Part shown: positions 48,496-60,830 of the stretch, one piece after another | Layout of the letters: the number at the start of each line of letters is the position of its first letter | How positions within the stretch are numbered: the stretch's first letter is position 1 | From: Plectrocnemia conspersa | Lineage: Eukaryota > Arthropoda > Insecta > Trichoptera > Polycentropodidae | NCBI GenBank assembly: GCA_009617715.1 | Contig: VTFK01000371.1 | Coordinates: 372,001-436,000, forward strand | Reading direction: 5' to 3' | DNA length: 64,000 nt | The notes under the pieces: generated by a model | The model's input: the letters and a program-made list of their open reading frames with translations, nothing else | Database searches by the model: none | Told to the model about the DNA's origin: nothing | Made by a program: the position numbers and the translations under genes

Positions 48496-48999
48496 AACAT
48501 TACTGACTCGCTTCGCTGCGACTATGATATTTTTTAACTAACGTTGATACACTTTTTATTTTCAGTGATCAGTTGTTTAAGAAAAAAAAATCATTTTCCT
48601 TAAATTTAAGTAACGAATCGTAAGCAGAAATTTAGTCCGATAATGTGTATCGCATTAGCGAGCTTCTTGACCATCAAAAGCTTTCTTTAATGCTTTGAAA
48701 CCGTAATGAAAGTTATTTTTACAGCTTGAATATTATCCACAATTATTCGCTGCAAGATATATCCTTCATGTCAAAAGTATCCTCTTTAAATTTCCGAAAC
48801 AACTTTCTGTATGTAAAATTATTTGTAACGTCTTTTCACAAATTCATGAAGCGTATTTATGTTCGACGAGCATATGACTAAAATGTTTTTTATTTTCTAA
48901 TATAATAAATACAAGGGATATCACGTTTCAGAAAAAAAAAAAATTTTTTAAATTTTTTTATTAAAAATGTCGTTCCTCAAACTTTTCTCCAGTAGGTAC
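48496..48999. other. AT-rich sequence, no gene
   Basis: More mariner sequence might be expected on this side, but I could not recognise any. Confidence 0.45.
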
Positions 49000-49400
49000 C
49001 AATTCAATTGACTGTACCGTTTTGGCGGCGTATTGTGCTAGTCAAACGGGACGGTTCCTTTATCATTCAAATTAGCCACGACCAGGCCAGATAAACCTGA
49101 GTACCCTTAGGTACACACGTACCCATATCTCACACATACACTTATGTCCCTTCAAGTGGTTTTATGTACGTGTGTATGTTCAACACGCCATAAGTCTACG
49201 TCCGATTGGTGTCTTGGTGTGGCCAGCCAGGACTCGTAATTACCTTTTCCGTAATTACTTTTGCATGAAACACACCTTGGTGAAAGTAAAAAGGTCAAAT
49301 AATACAATACGGGTATTTTTAAGGGCCGTTATTACGTTATCGTTATTATTACTTTTGGCTTTTTGAGAGCTAACGTGCGCTTGACGTTTTAATTAAATAC
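49000..49400. other. GC-richer island, possible conserved non-coding element
   Basis: It contains GTACCGTTTTGGCGGCG, GACCAGGCCAGATAAACC and several CACACGTACCC-like words. A 64-codon plus-strand frame has no known domain. No exon boundary is seen. Confidence 0.3.
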
Positions 49401-52124
49401 GGGTGGTTTTTAGATGTTTTTTTTGTGATCATTAAATTCATCGTTATTAACTGGCACAATATCCGTTGAAATATCAATGAAAATCTATCATAATTTACAA
49501 TCAACTCTGAGATAAAAGTTGGGAGATAATATTCTCTATAGAGTCTATTTTAAATTTTTATTTTTAGATAACAGATATTTTGCAATTTATCTTATTTATT
49601 GATCGACCTTATTTGCATTCCAACGTTATTGATTGTTGTTTTAATAAATCACGCAGCCTTCTAGGAACCGGATCCTTTCTGCGCTTATCTCTCTAGTCGG
49701 TGAAAATCGAAGGATGCTGGAGGAGACCGATTTACATCCAGCGATGATGAATCTCGCGTCTGGAAAGAATAAAATATCAATTACTCACTCGCCGCTTATC
49801 CCAGAGCTGTCGGGTACCTTTCATTCGCGGACCCCTAGCCCAAAAGGGATATTAATTCAGGCATGTGATTGCCTACGGGGGGATATAAATTGAATTTGCC
49901 ATAAAAAAAGATCGAATAGTAATCTCCATAGGTGCTGAGCAACAACTAAAACAGCATAATCCATCACTTGCATTCTCTAAGATTGATAAAAAAAAATAAA
50001 GTCGGTCCAATAAATCGTTAGTTTTAACTATATGATTAATTTGTATTTTTAAAGCAATAATCTACATTTATTAACTGAAAGGTCGTGTAGTTTTCTATAT
50101 ATCTTTGTTGCACAGTAAAATAATTAAACATTAAATGTTATTTATTTATCCAGTTTTAATTTTTTTAATAATCACTTATATTATAGATAGCCGTAGTATA
50201 ATAATAATAATTTACATAAGATATTTCAGTCAGCATATCAGATTTTTTACTTTACTCTAAAACAATAGAATAAGGGAACGCTGCCTTTGATTTTATACCT
50301 CTCGATTGATTCGTTTTTATTTCATTCTTTCAAAAGGGGGGACAATAATGGGATTCGTGCGGTCAGGAAGGGGTACCAAAAGTCGGCCGTGTTTTGTTCG
50401 AAGCTTGCTTGATAAAGGTACTACGTAGGTAATCGAGCGAGTGCGCCGAACCCTTTTTTGGCTTAACTTGGCCCACGGATATTAGTAAATTTTCGGACGA
50501 TATCACACGTTCAGCCCAGGGGACGCTGAAGCAAAAAAATGCCAAAAAATAAAGGGATTTACGAAATCGATGCGTGACATAAAGAGGCTTAGCAGGAGCT
50601 TCACCAAAATCACCTTGACATCGATGGTGTAGTTTTTTTTACTTATCACTATGCAAATCTCATTCTATAATAAAAATAAAACCCTTATTTTATCAAATAT
50701 CCTTCACCTCATAGTACAAATTTCAATCTCCTACTACACTCTAGAAATCTAGAGTGAAAAATAATAAGCGCAAAAGGCTCTAAAACCTTGAATAAGGATT
50801 GTTATAGGACGAATTACTGGTCACCTAATATTTTATTAGTTAAATAATTACCCCACCGTGTAAAAACATTTTATCGCGGTTTATTTTAATCTTGATTTTA
50901 TAGGTAAAATATATCAATTAAAATCCACTTAAAAAATAGTAAATAAATAAATAAAAATACATAAAAAAATATTGATACGTATAATCACTGGTTTGACTCA
51001 AAAGGAGATGCTATTTAGCACACAAAGTCTTACAACCTTGCTGTACATATTTAAATTAAAATATTTTGGCTTATGCCAACGATAACAATTAGTATATATA
51101 TAATATAATGCAATCGAAGAAAATAATTCTGGCTATAATGAACCTTTTTGTAGTTGCTTTAGCTTTTTGTAGTACTTTCTGCAGATCTTTTTGAAGAAGA
51201 TATGGATATTAGCTGACTCTCGCGGTCGGTCGACGAGGGGCGGCCTTCTTGTTCAATGGCATAGTCATGGTCAATTTTTGGTTAAATGTATAATAACAAA
51301 TATTTATAAATTGAATATATTAATTTGAATGGTTGTGTTCAATTTATGATAAAACTTTTATTTACAATTTTTATAAACGGTGCCAAAACCTCTCAAAAAG
51401 AATAGTCGCGTTATGGTTCATTACTAGTTTAATAAAACTTAAATAGAACCGTCCACGCCTATGCTAATTAAAAAGTTTCAAAGAACAATACTTTTTATTT
51501 CTTTTTTACGTAATTCCACATAAGTAAGCAATAACTCATTCTGCGGTTACAATTTAATACAATAAAATTATAAACATAATACGTATACAATGCAATTAAA
51601 TTTTAAAAGAACCAATGAGAAAAATAAAAAGCATAGTGAAAAGAAAATAAAACTAACAATTATATAATGATATAATATATGTATTATTTATTGACTAAAT
51701 TTTATATAATCAAAATCGCATGAATTCATTAAAAATATTTTATAATTTCTTTGCAAGTATTTCTAGTAATTGTTTAGCAATCGTTTCCACACCAATCAGA
51801 ACTTTGAGGATCTTTCACCGACATCATTCCTCCGCCAGCTTCTTCACCACTGTTCGAAAAAAACATCTCTCCCATCATATTCTGTCGCAATATGTAATAT
51901 AATCTAATAAAATTCTCACTAGTTTCCACCTGAATTTTACTAGCTGCCAAGTCACACCCCCAAAGGGTCAGAATTTCGAAAATTCGTTTAAATAAAAAAA
52001 ATAAAATGCTTATTTTTATTGTTATATATCAGCTAGTATGTACAATCCATCTAATTAAGAATACAAGTAGACGTTGTATATAGATTTTCAAATGGCAAAA
52101 AAATTATTGGTAAAAAAATTTTTG
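49401..52124. other. AT-rich sequence with GC-richer patches at 49640-49900 and 50270-50640
   Basis: Neither patch carries a recognisable gene. 49640-49900 includes CGCGGACCCCTAGCCC; 50270-50640 includes a 60-codon minus-strand frame (50363-50545) without a domain. A short GC-rich word, CGGTCGGTCGACGAGGGG, lies near 51226. The rest is AT-rich. Confidence 0.45.
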
Positions 52125-52412
52125 CACCCCGATTTCTCGGATTAAGGAGCACGATCGTATCCCTTTTTAACAAGCATTAGAGCCATGATATCCAACTTAC
52201 CTATATCAGTCGTTATCCAGATCAATAACATGGTGGTATTGCACATTGCTATATTTAGTGTCAGCAACGAGGAGCTGGTCCAAATTGTATTATTTCATTT
52301 GTTTATTTATAAGTTTTTCTTGTGTATTTTGTATTCTTTTTTCATTACCGTGATCCATTGAAATGAGCTTTTGGGTAACAACGGTCTTAATTTGAATAAA
52401 TAAATAAATATA
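52125..52412 (+). mobile_element. LINE C, copy c (3' end)
   Basis: The plus strand encodes RSYPFLTSIRAMISNL and SVSNEELVQIVLF, aligning with the C-terminus of copy a (RSRPLLMTVRA…) and copy b (EELVRF). A roughly 80-nt 3' UTR, a hairpin (ACCGT 52347-52351 with ACGGT 52381-52385) and a TAAATAAATAAATA tail follow. It is truncated at the 5' side about 150 nt before the stop. Confidence 0.78.
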
Positions 52413-54685
52413 TTACTCTACCTTAGCTCACGGATAACTATCGAATTAATTAACTAAAGTCGAGCTTGGATGCTTCGTACGCTATTTATATTTATACGTA
52501 CCCTAATAATAGACTAATTTAAAGCTTGTGTAAAATATACCTTTACAAATATTATATGAAATAAATTATACCATAACATGATAGAAAGAGGTTTAATACA
52601 CATTTTTTTTAAATTTACTAAACGAAAAAAATGCTAAAAATATGTACAAAACGCGAAGGTAAAAAATAATTTGTTCGCCAAAAAGGTAATTTATGCGTGT
52701 AAATGTCAAATTTGAGTATGCTCATTTCGTTATAATAACGTGTACGTTCAGCTTGGCAAAGTAGCGCTCGTGCAAATTTGCGATTCATCCCCTCCACTCT
52801 CCACATCTACTCACTCATACAATGGTGGAGAAAAATAAAAATGGCCGGTGAGATGTTATCAAATTGACGTGCGCAAACTTTATAACATAATAACTTCTTC
52901 ACGTCAGACACTGTTTACTTACATATGTATATTATTCAGTCTATGCTTATAAAAGGTTGACGTTGTCTGGAAACGATGTTATTACTAATTATCAGAATGA
53001 TGTGCGGCTGATCATGAAATATAATAGTTAGCCTTTATACAATGAATTCAATGCGGCATTGTGTTACACATAATTATCGTTAAATTATTATTTTATATTA
53101 TATAATTTGTATTGTTCTTTGAAATGTATTATTATATAACTAATTATATAGATAAATAATACAGCATATAATATAGTTGAGCTTGAGAAGCCATAAGGTA
53201 AGCTTTTATTTAAGAACATAAAAAAATATGTTATCATAATTACAGTAAAAATAATTCATCGTTTAAATTATGAATTTTGCATAATATATGTATTTATTAA
53301 CAGTGATTTGGTAAAATATTTTTTATTATAACAATATATGCATGAGTCATTTAAAATAGACAGAAAATGGGTGTCACTTTGCAACTAAAATAGACACTTA
53401 AAAGAAGATTTTTTAAATTTACCGCAGAGAAATAGTGCTAAATGTTTCTCCTGCGAGTCTCTTTCTTTGCCTTGGATCCCGTCTGCTGCCAGAACTTGTC
53501 TCTGACGCCTCGAATCATCTCTGACCTTCTCATCTCGAATCGATTGATCATATGCCGTCTCGAATTGTATGATCACGTGATCGTCTTCCGAACGATCCGC
53601 TGATGTCTCTTAATTTAAGAATCGCAGATTAATCGAATCGCTCAATTATTGTACCAACGAAATATTTTCACGCATTGAAATAATGAAATATGAAATGACA
53701 ATAACGGTTTTTATGCAGGATAGACGCATTGTGCATCGCACATTATTTACGCACACAATTGTATTTTTTCTGGTGTTTACGAGTGACATGTAGCACTAGC
53801 AGGCAGGTGATCTGTGAATACTCCTAATTAATAAACAATTGTGGTATTGAGTATATTTAAATTGTTATTATTCTTTTGTCAAAACGAGTTGCTACTTCCT
53901 TTTTATTATATTTTAAAATGTTGTTTGATTAAACCCCCAATACCTTAAAGACAAAGTATGGATTAGCATGTCATTTTAAATTTTTAAAAGCCTTACATTA
54001 AATCACTATTTCAGTGACGATTGAAAGTGACTGAAGGAACAAATTTTATAAAAATCATTTACAAAATTAATTTTATGGTAATTATTTAAAGAATGCCTCT
54101 AGCGGGAGACTGCTTGGAAAAAAATATATTTATATATTTTAAGAACTGCTTATTGTCCAAGTAGACAATTTGTATTACAATAAAATAAAAATCCTAATAT
54201 TCCAGTACAAATATCTGAAAAAATCGCTAAACTAATAAAATCAATTTAAAATAAATAGTACATATATTTTAAATATATTTTATTTTATTAATATAAGTAT
54301 TATAGGATCTTTAAAATAAATACAAAATACTCGTTAATAATTTATTTACTCTCAGAATGTGTATTACATACCTTCATCCACATACAAAATCGAATATGAA
54401 TTTTTCACGAAACGTAGCATTGCTTTAGAAGGGTGGGTGTCGTTCCGCGATTACCTTCCGGTTAGGAAAAGCCTTGAACGCTCCGAACGCTGACAGGTGA
54501 TGAATTAACACCTGAAGCTTTCGTGTCAGTGAATAACGCGAAAATTTAAAATACCAAACGTTGCAAATCATTTGATTTATGCACGCGATGGAAAATTTAG
54601 TCAAAATTTCAGCAAACTAATATGTGAAGTAAAACGTAAGTTGAACAAGGATCATAGGTTAAAATTATTAGATCGACATATATTA
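52413..54685. other. AT-rich sequence, no gene; patches at 53400-53630 and 54400-54620
   Basis: A minus-strand, very polar 63-codon frame lies at 53385-53576 and includes CTGGCAGCAGACGGG, vaguely like a retroelement primer site, but no LTR was found. The 54400-54620 patch is GC-richer and unassigned. Confidence 0.45.
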
Positions 54686-56130
54686 TTTTATTTTATTTTA
54701 TTAATTTATGTAGCTTAATAGCTAATCTTTACATCTAACAAATTTAGTTAACATACATAAAAATATAAAAAAAAATATATAGTGGAAAGAAAAAATAAAA
54801 ATATACAATAATAAAGTCTTAATATTATAATTTATTTCTATATGTACGAAGGTGTTTTTTTATTCTATTTAAAAAACCCGTTATATTTTTGCTGTTTCGG
54901 ATTTTTCTTGGAAGACTATTATATAAATCAAAACCTCCGTACATAATTCCCCTAGCCGTACTCGTTTTCTTATACTTAATTATCTTTAAATTTTTTCTAT
55001 TTCTAGTATTATATTTATGTACATCTTTATTTCTTATTAAACACTTATTAAAATATTCTGGTAACATATTATTTTCTAACTTATATATAAATACTAAAAC
55101 ATTCATACTCAATATTTCTTGAACATTCAACCATTCTAATCTATCAATCATACTTTTACAATTAGTTAATCTATTTTTATTTAAGATTACTCTCATTGCC
55201 CTATTTTGTAATTTTTTTTGCAACATTTGTTTGTCTAATTTATTTAACATATTTAATATTGTTGCACAATAATTGAAATGGGTATTGTAAATTATTTTTT
55301 TTGTATTTATACTTAATATATTTCTTATTCTAGATAATAAACCTATTTTTCTACTAATTTTTTATAATATGTAGTTACAATGTTCTTTAAAATTTAATTT
55401 TGTATCAACAATTACTCCTAAATATTTTATATTATCCACTATTTCTATACTAGAGTTATTTATTACTATTTTGGTACTATTATCTAACACATTTTTATAA
55501 TTAATAAACATACATTTAGTTTTATTCTCATTTAATTTAAGTACATTATTCTTTAACCATATTTCTAATAAACTTAATTCATTATTTAAATTATTTACAA
55601 TTTCTTTAATGTTATCACCTATGCAATACATTAATGTGTCATCCGCAAATAGATGAATTTTACATTTTTTCACGTAATTAACTATATCATTAATATACAA
55701 AACAAATAACAATGGTCCCAATTTAGACCCTTGTGGTACTCCATAAGACACTAATTTCTCTTCAGAATATACATTATTTATTTTAACTTTTTGTTTTCTT
55801 TTATATAAGTAATTATTAAACCATCTTAAAACTATATCACTTATACCTATACTCTTCAATTTCTTTAACATTATTTTTCTGTCTATTGTTTCGAAGGCTC
55901 TCTTGAAATCCAAGAAAACTGCTCCAATGATTTTGTTCGTATCCTTAGCCAACAGCCAATCATTTATCACTACTTGTAATGCAGTTTCAGTGGAATGCTT
56001 TTCTCTGAATCCCGATTGTTGTTCACATATTATGTTTTGAGAAGTAATAAATTCCTTTAATTGTTTGATTACTACTTCTTCTATTATTTTTTCTATACAC
56101 GGTAGCATGTTGATTGGTAGCATGTTGATA
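54686..56130 (-). mobile_element. LINE B, copy 2 (5'-truncated, nearly intact coding)
   Basis: The minus-strand element runs from a truncation within the reverse transcriptase start (about 56130) to an AT-rich tail of TAAAA-type units (54686-54705). The 5' junction shows a small duplication (GTAGCATGTTGAT twice, 56101-56129). Target duplications were not found. The 3' UTR is only about 120 nt. Its sibling at 14245-16750 is much more decayed. The clade is unresolved (CR1/Jockey-like branches are possible). Confidence 0.88.
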
Positions 56131-56150
56131 TTTATTATTAGAATTATCAT
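54825..56150 (-). pseudogene. LINE B reverse transcriptase, open except for one stop codon
   Basis: From about 56125 the minus strand reads PCIEKIIEEVVIKQLKEF, EQQSGFREKHSTETALQ, FLDFKRAFETIDR, YGVPQGSKLGPLLFVLYIND and LFADDTLMY (the catalytic FADD), then KYLGVIVDTKLNF. An in-frame TAA at 55364-55362 interrupts it. The same frame continues without another stop through RKIGLLSRIRNI to a C-terminal region with LQNRAMRVILNKN, HKYNTRNRK and GGFDLYNSLPRKIRNS, ending at 54825. All core palm motifs are present. The upstream endonuclease is missing through 5' truncation. The ATG at 56150 lies in flanking DNA and is not the native start. Confidence 0.9.
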
Positions 56151-57289
56151 TTTTTTCTTAATGTTGTTTTATGTTAATAACTATTTAGACTAGTAATAAT
56201 ATACGCATGCAATCATTTAAAATAATCCATAAAAATAATATACAGCACACCTTTAAAAACATCTTTGATTCTGTAGATAACCAAGAAAATATTTTAATAT
56301 TGAAATGAATTTCACAAAAAAATTGTATTTCAAAATATTTATAAAACATACTTCTATCGCAGATCGTCAACTTTTGAATCGGGATTCTGCCCGCATTCAT
56401 GTCGACAGATTCCATCTGCGGATTTCGTTTGGGGTGTACAACAAAGCAGACGCTCGCGACGATTATTATCTATCTGCATGCGCAAAAGTTATATTAGTAT
56501 ATCGACAATGGGTGTGCGGTCTTAAAATATATGGCTTTTAAAATAATATTAAACCCTTTATATATGTGTGTTACTATCGCGGCGTTCCATTATTAAAGTT
56601 GTAATGTACGCCCGAGACTTATCGCCAACTAGAAATCGTCACAGTTTATTAGAAAAGTTATATATATTATCATTTTGCATACTTTACAAATCCAATTTGA
56701 TTTCAACCGATATCTATGGGCAGATATCGAGTTTTAAACTTTCTTTATTGCTTAAATTTTTGCAAAAATGCTATGAAACTAATATTTTATCATGTTTATC
56801 TATATAATATTTCCAATAAATACTATTTATGCTAAGTAATTAAAATAAAGTTGTTTTATAAATTGTTTTCTCTTTCCATATACAACATTAAAGCGACTTA
56901 TATACCAAGTTCAAAATTATTCAATAAAGACCTTTAAGTAAACTAGTAAAGATATTTACAAACTTCTTGGAATGACAGGATGTTAAACTCGGTTAAAGTT
57001 TATAAACATCTCTGGTGATATCGCATATTCGTAATTAGTTTATTAATTTCATCGCAATCTCTTCAACGTCAAAATTCAGACTATATATATAAAACACGCT
57101 TTTCTAATAATAGGAGCTTAGCTTTCAAAATCAATATTTTTGTATGAGACTATTTATTTATTAGCTTTAGATACATTTTAGTTTTAGCAAAAAAGCATCA
57201 TAAATGCTGTTTTAATGTGAAATGCGAGACATATCAAAACAATTTATATTACATAGCAATACCTTGCATGTGCCTAAATTAATCGATAA
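56131..57289. other. AT-rich sequence, no gene
   Basis: Between 56340 and 56640 composition is a little more balanced, with 75-80-codon frames on both strands that match nothing. Confidence 0.5.
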
Positions 57290-58530
57290 TATTTATTAAG
57301 ACCAAAGTGACATAGGTTACGCCAATGCGTCACGATGATCAATTTTTTTCAATATTTTAGTAGAGTACGCTCGGGATAAGGATGCCGGTTTGTTATTGTG
57401 TGCGTGTACATGTATATGAGAGGGAGAAACGATGTAGCGTGTACTTGATTGTCTCGCTTTCTCTTTTAAGGACAGTCGCTGATTCGTCAACGCTGGTATT
57501 CGTCAATAAAGTGCAGTGTCGCACAGAAGTTTGATCTTCTCTAGTGATTTATTTTAAATAATTTTGTGTTTTTATTGGTTTAAAACCCATATGCCACATA
57601 TGTTTTTTATTTATAAATGAAATTTCTTGGGCATATTTGGGTTAATTGATATCAAGGCTTTAAATATACACTGTAAGTTATTCGTTCTCTTGCCCGTGGA
57701 TTAAACTATTTTAATTATTTTTCCATTAATCCGTACGTTGTTGGTTTTTTTACACTATTCTCTGTAAGGCTTAAAAAAGTTATTATTCTTAACGTTGCGC
57801 CAATGATAATTTTTTAATTTATTCAATGGATTATAATGATTTAATAGAGTCGTCGAGGCATTAAACAATCTGCGAATAATTTATTTCCCCATTTTATATC
57901 TTTTTGCTTTTGAAGAATAGCTAAAGACTTCATTATTTTATTGACTAGTGAAAGATTTTGAATTTTGCAAATATTTAATTAATGACATTAATGTCTGGTT
58001 TCTTCGATTATATAATATATTTTTAATTGTCCGTTGAAATTTCCAACTTAGCTCAGATGTATGTATGTTAAATAAACCTATATTTTTTTTTTAAATAAAA
58101 AAATTAAATATTTTGAGCAAAATTGTTTTGAGCCACACAGTTCACGCACACAATAACAAACCGGAATCCTTATCCTTTATAATACTTACAATACAAATCA
58201 TATAATATTAAAAAATAATTATATGAACCAGACCAACTTCTCATAGCTGACATTAAATATATCATTGTTTAATACCAGCGTATTAAGAAGTCGGATGGTG
58301 ACAGTTATATGGCAGTCATCTAGTGCGGACATCCTGACTTTAATAGTCATCAAAATAGGACGTGGTCGTGATTCTCTTTCCAACTTCCTGAAACCCAAAA
58401 CCAAAATTCTTCGAGAATAGTTTGATTTTTGACAGTACCCTTTAGTTGTTCTTAAAAATGCTTAACGACGTACAACTTTCAATTGAAATATACTCCTATA
58501 AGATTATGAGTCCCTAGTTTAATTTTAATA
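57290..58530 (-). mobile_element. LINE C, copy d (3' end), split by a MITE
   Basis: 58176-58530 encodes on the minus strand KLYVVKHF-like sequence, LEEFWFWVSG, then RESRPRPILMTIKVRMS and SYEKLVWF, matching the ends of copies a-c. After the MITE insertion (57363-58175), 57290-57360 holds the terminal hairpin, partly decayed (GTGAC / GTCAC with a loop starting GCATTGGCG), and a CTTAATAAATA tail. So LINE C was already in place when the MITE arrived. Confidence 0.82.
57363..58175. mobile_element. TA-flanked inverted-repeat element (MITE), copy 3, right tip lost
   Basis: The left end is intact (TA at 57361-57362, then GAGTACGCTCGGGATAAGG). The right TIR stops at CCGGAATCCTTATCC; the last roughly 11-12 bases and the clean TA are missing and replaced by TTTATA. 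The internal inverted repeat has lost most of its left half and spacer. The shared minus-strand frame has a stop (TAA in place of a lysine codon). It is nested in LINE C copy d. Confidence 0.88.
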
Positions 58531-58899
58531 AAAGGGGAAAAGTGCTTATATATTCATATATATCCTATAGAAACTTACCAATTCAAATTACTATCATATC
58601 TAGGCCTAGAAATTTGAATATTAAAAAATATCTGAACACAACAGGTTGTAGAGATTTTTTAAACATAAAATTGCTTTTACATGGCATATTTATTTTTTTA
58701 AACAAGATTAAAAATACAGAAAAGTTAGGAATGTTAGTTTTTTAACAAAGTTTGTATATAAAAAAATATAAATGTTAAAAAGTATTTTCTTTATATGTGA
58801 ACTAAACATATGTTGTTTATTAACCATATTATGTTGAAGAATTTTAATCAAATATCATAAAAGGTTGTAAAATTACAGCCATTCTCTCATACATTTAAA
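58531..58899. other. AT-rich sequence, no gene
   Basis: Nothing recognised. Confidence 0.5.
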
Positions 58900-59200
58900 T
58901 TATTTATGAGCCAAATACAAATTTAATATGCGATTTAAAAAAATGTCTCCGAGTCCCGTAACTGATGAAGTCGCTTTGCGTCGTGGACAAAAAATAGAAC
59001 ATAATATTATTTCTCGTTTCCACGCACCAAAAAAAATGAGGGTCCGTCCCGCGAAAGTCAAAGCGGAATTTTTTCGCAATAAAATTATTTAAACAAAAAA
59101 ATATGCAAATGGCCTTCAGGTGGCGCGGTACTCCAATCAAGCGTTTCCAATCTTGCGGCAGCCTACCCCGACGCACAGTGAGGGTTTTTTATGGATGCCT
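58900..59200. other. GC-richer patch, unassigned
   Basis: It contains CGAGTCCCGTAACTGATG, GTCCGTCCCGCGAAAGTC and TTCAGGTGGCGCGGTAC. A 90-codon minus-strand frame (58904-59176) has no recognisable domain. Confidence 0.3.
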
Positions 59201-60099
59201 ATTGGCAAAAATCATAAAAAAGGTGATAAATTTAATGTTTATTATATATATCATTTTAAAAAAAAAAACTTTTTTTTAGTATACCTAATAATATACAAAA
59301 GCCTTATCTTTTACCATTTCTCTAATTTTCTTTTCAACGCCACTAATTTGAATAATATATGAATTCCAGTGAATTCTGCTACATGTTATACTTAAAGCCA
59401 ACTATAATATTATGCTTTAGCTTACAGTCAAGATATACATCTAGAATGTGAGCAAATTTCGAATGACTCACCTTCAAACAAATATATTTATAAAATGAAT
59501 AATTAACTATAAAAGATATATTTACTAATATTAGGAATAAGATAAAAAGGATTTATATTATACATGACATATATAATATAATATACATATATTCATAAGT
59601 ATTTAAATAGATAGCATGATAACATATTTTTATACAAAACTAACATCACTAAAAGTGTATGATTGTATAAAAGTTTATTTATTTATTTAATAACATACAA
59701 CACATATTTTTAATTTGTATAATTGAGCTTTCAAATACCACTCAAATAATTTTTTTTTTAGGTTTTGTAAATATTCTATATTTATTTTTCTCGTCTTTTC
59801 TTGCTTCAGTATACTTTGTGAATAAGGACTAGGTCCAACCTCCTACCTGGGCTGTTTCAAGTGATAAACCGGTACAAAATATTGATGAACTATAACATCA
59901 GTAATCATTTTAAGAATATATATATATATTCTTAAAATGATTATGAATAATTTAATTGCCTTCTGGGTAATAGAAAATATTGAAAAGTCAGCAGCTTGTA
60001 CTTAATTTTAATAAACGTATTTACCTGTAATTTTAATATTGTTATGTATTAAAAAAAATTAAATAATACTTTCACTTTATTTTTTTTTGCTATGCTCTT
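59201..60099. other. AT-rich sequence, no gene
   Basis: A patch at 59815-59880 (AGGTCCAACCTCCTACC) is unassigned. It contains the 42-nt palindrome described separately. Confidence 0.5.
59902..59943. repeat. Perfect 42-nt palindrome
   Basis: TAATCATTTTAAGAA, a 12-nt TA core, then the exact complement give a perfect palindrome with no loop. Such cruciform-prone sequence is often unstable; it may be a collapsed MITE or TA-repeat expansion within an inverted repeat. Confidence 0.9.
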
Positions 60100-60680
60100 C
60101 CATACAAGTGCCCACTGTGCGTCATGTCGAGACCGAGCAAGCTTTCTTCGGGCCGAACATAATCTGTTCTGCGCTATCACAAGGGCGACAGGGTGGAGGA
60201 GGGGTCGTAGAATACGCAAAAATAAAATAAAATCGATTCTTTATCGGAGGGTGGGGGGTCGGTAATGCCGCAATTTGGCATTCATGGTGGCGGCGCCTCC
60301 GCCCATTTGGCGCACGCGGCGCCGCCCTGCATTCGGCCCTTTGTTTTACATTACTCCCGGACATTATTCAGACCTGGGCCACTTTGGGGGCACATTTGCC
60401 AAACCTGACACTGGGTCAGTCGTACCCGCCGACCGACCCGTCCCGTGGCGCCTCGCAATTATTGCCGATCAATCTGGGCTCGCGACCTTTCACCTTCACT
60501 CCACCTTGAAATTCGACATATTTATTGTCTATTCAAAAGCTCATGTGATTACGTTGATTGTTAATTAAGAAAACCGCTTGATTCCTAAGTAATAACATGA
60601 CGGAACATTGCTGTTCGCCCCAAATGGCTACCGACGATTGTGAGCTACCTGGGCATGGCATTATATAATAAATTCATAGA
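60100..60680. other. GC-rich island, possible conserved non-coding element
   Basis: This is the most GC-rich stretch of the window, with GGTGGCGGCGCCTCCGCCC, CACGCGGCGCCGCCC and CCGACCGACCCGTCCC. Open frames of 80 and 97 codons lie on opposite strands here, a composition effect. CpG words are abundant, suggesting an unmethylated or constrained element. No exon or promoter motif could be proven. Confidence 0.35.
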
Positions 60681-60699
60681 GTAAAATTTATGTATGTAT

Positions 60700-60830
60700 T
60701 TAAAAATATAACAGCTTTACGCCAATGAGCCCTGCACAGCAAAAATTAAACTAAACTATTTTTTTTTTACAAAACAATTGAATCAAACTCATCTCTGATC
60801 CACTCGCTTCAAAATACTTAATCGTCTACC
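60700..60830 (-). mobile_element. Possible fifth LINE C 3' end
   Basis: The minus strand contains CTCATTGGCGTAA (60721-60733), like the LINE C loop, with short pairing arms (GCT / AGC). Upstream, GATGAGTTTGATTCAATTG resembles the EELVQIV segment. There is no clear tail, and the similarity is short. Confidence 0.3.

Noticed and set aside
53385..53576. Polar minus-strand frame with a primer-site-like CTGGCAGCAGACGGG
   Set aside because: No LTR on either side and no gag-like motif.
60005..60035. Minus-strand TTACAG/GTAAAT
   Set aside because: No pyrimidine tract; AT-rich sequence generates such pairs often.
60122..60568. Open frames of 80 and 97 codons on opposite strands in a GC-rich island
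   Set aside because: Overlapping opposed frames are expected from GC-rich composition; peptides show no domain.
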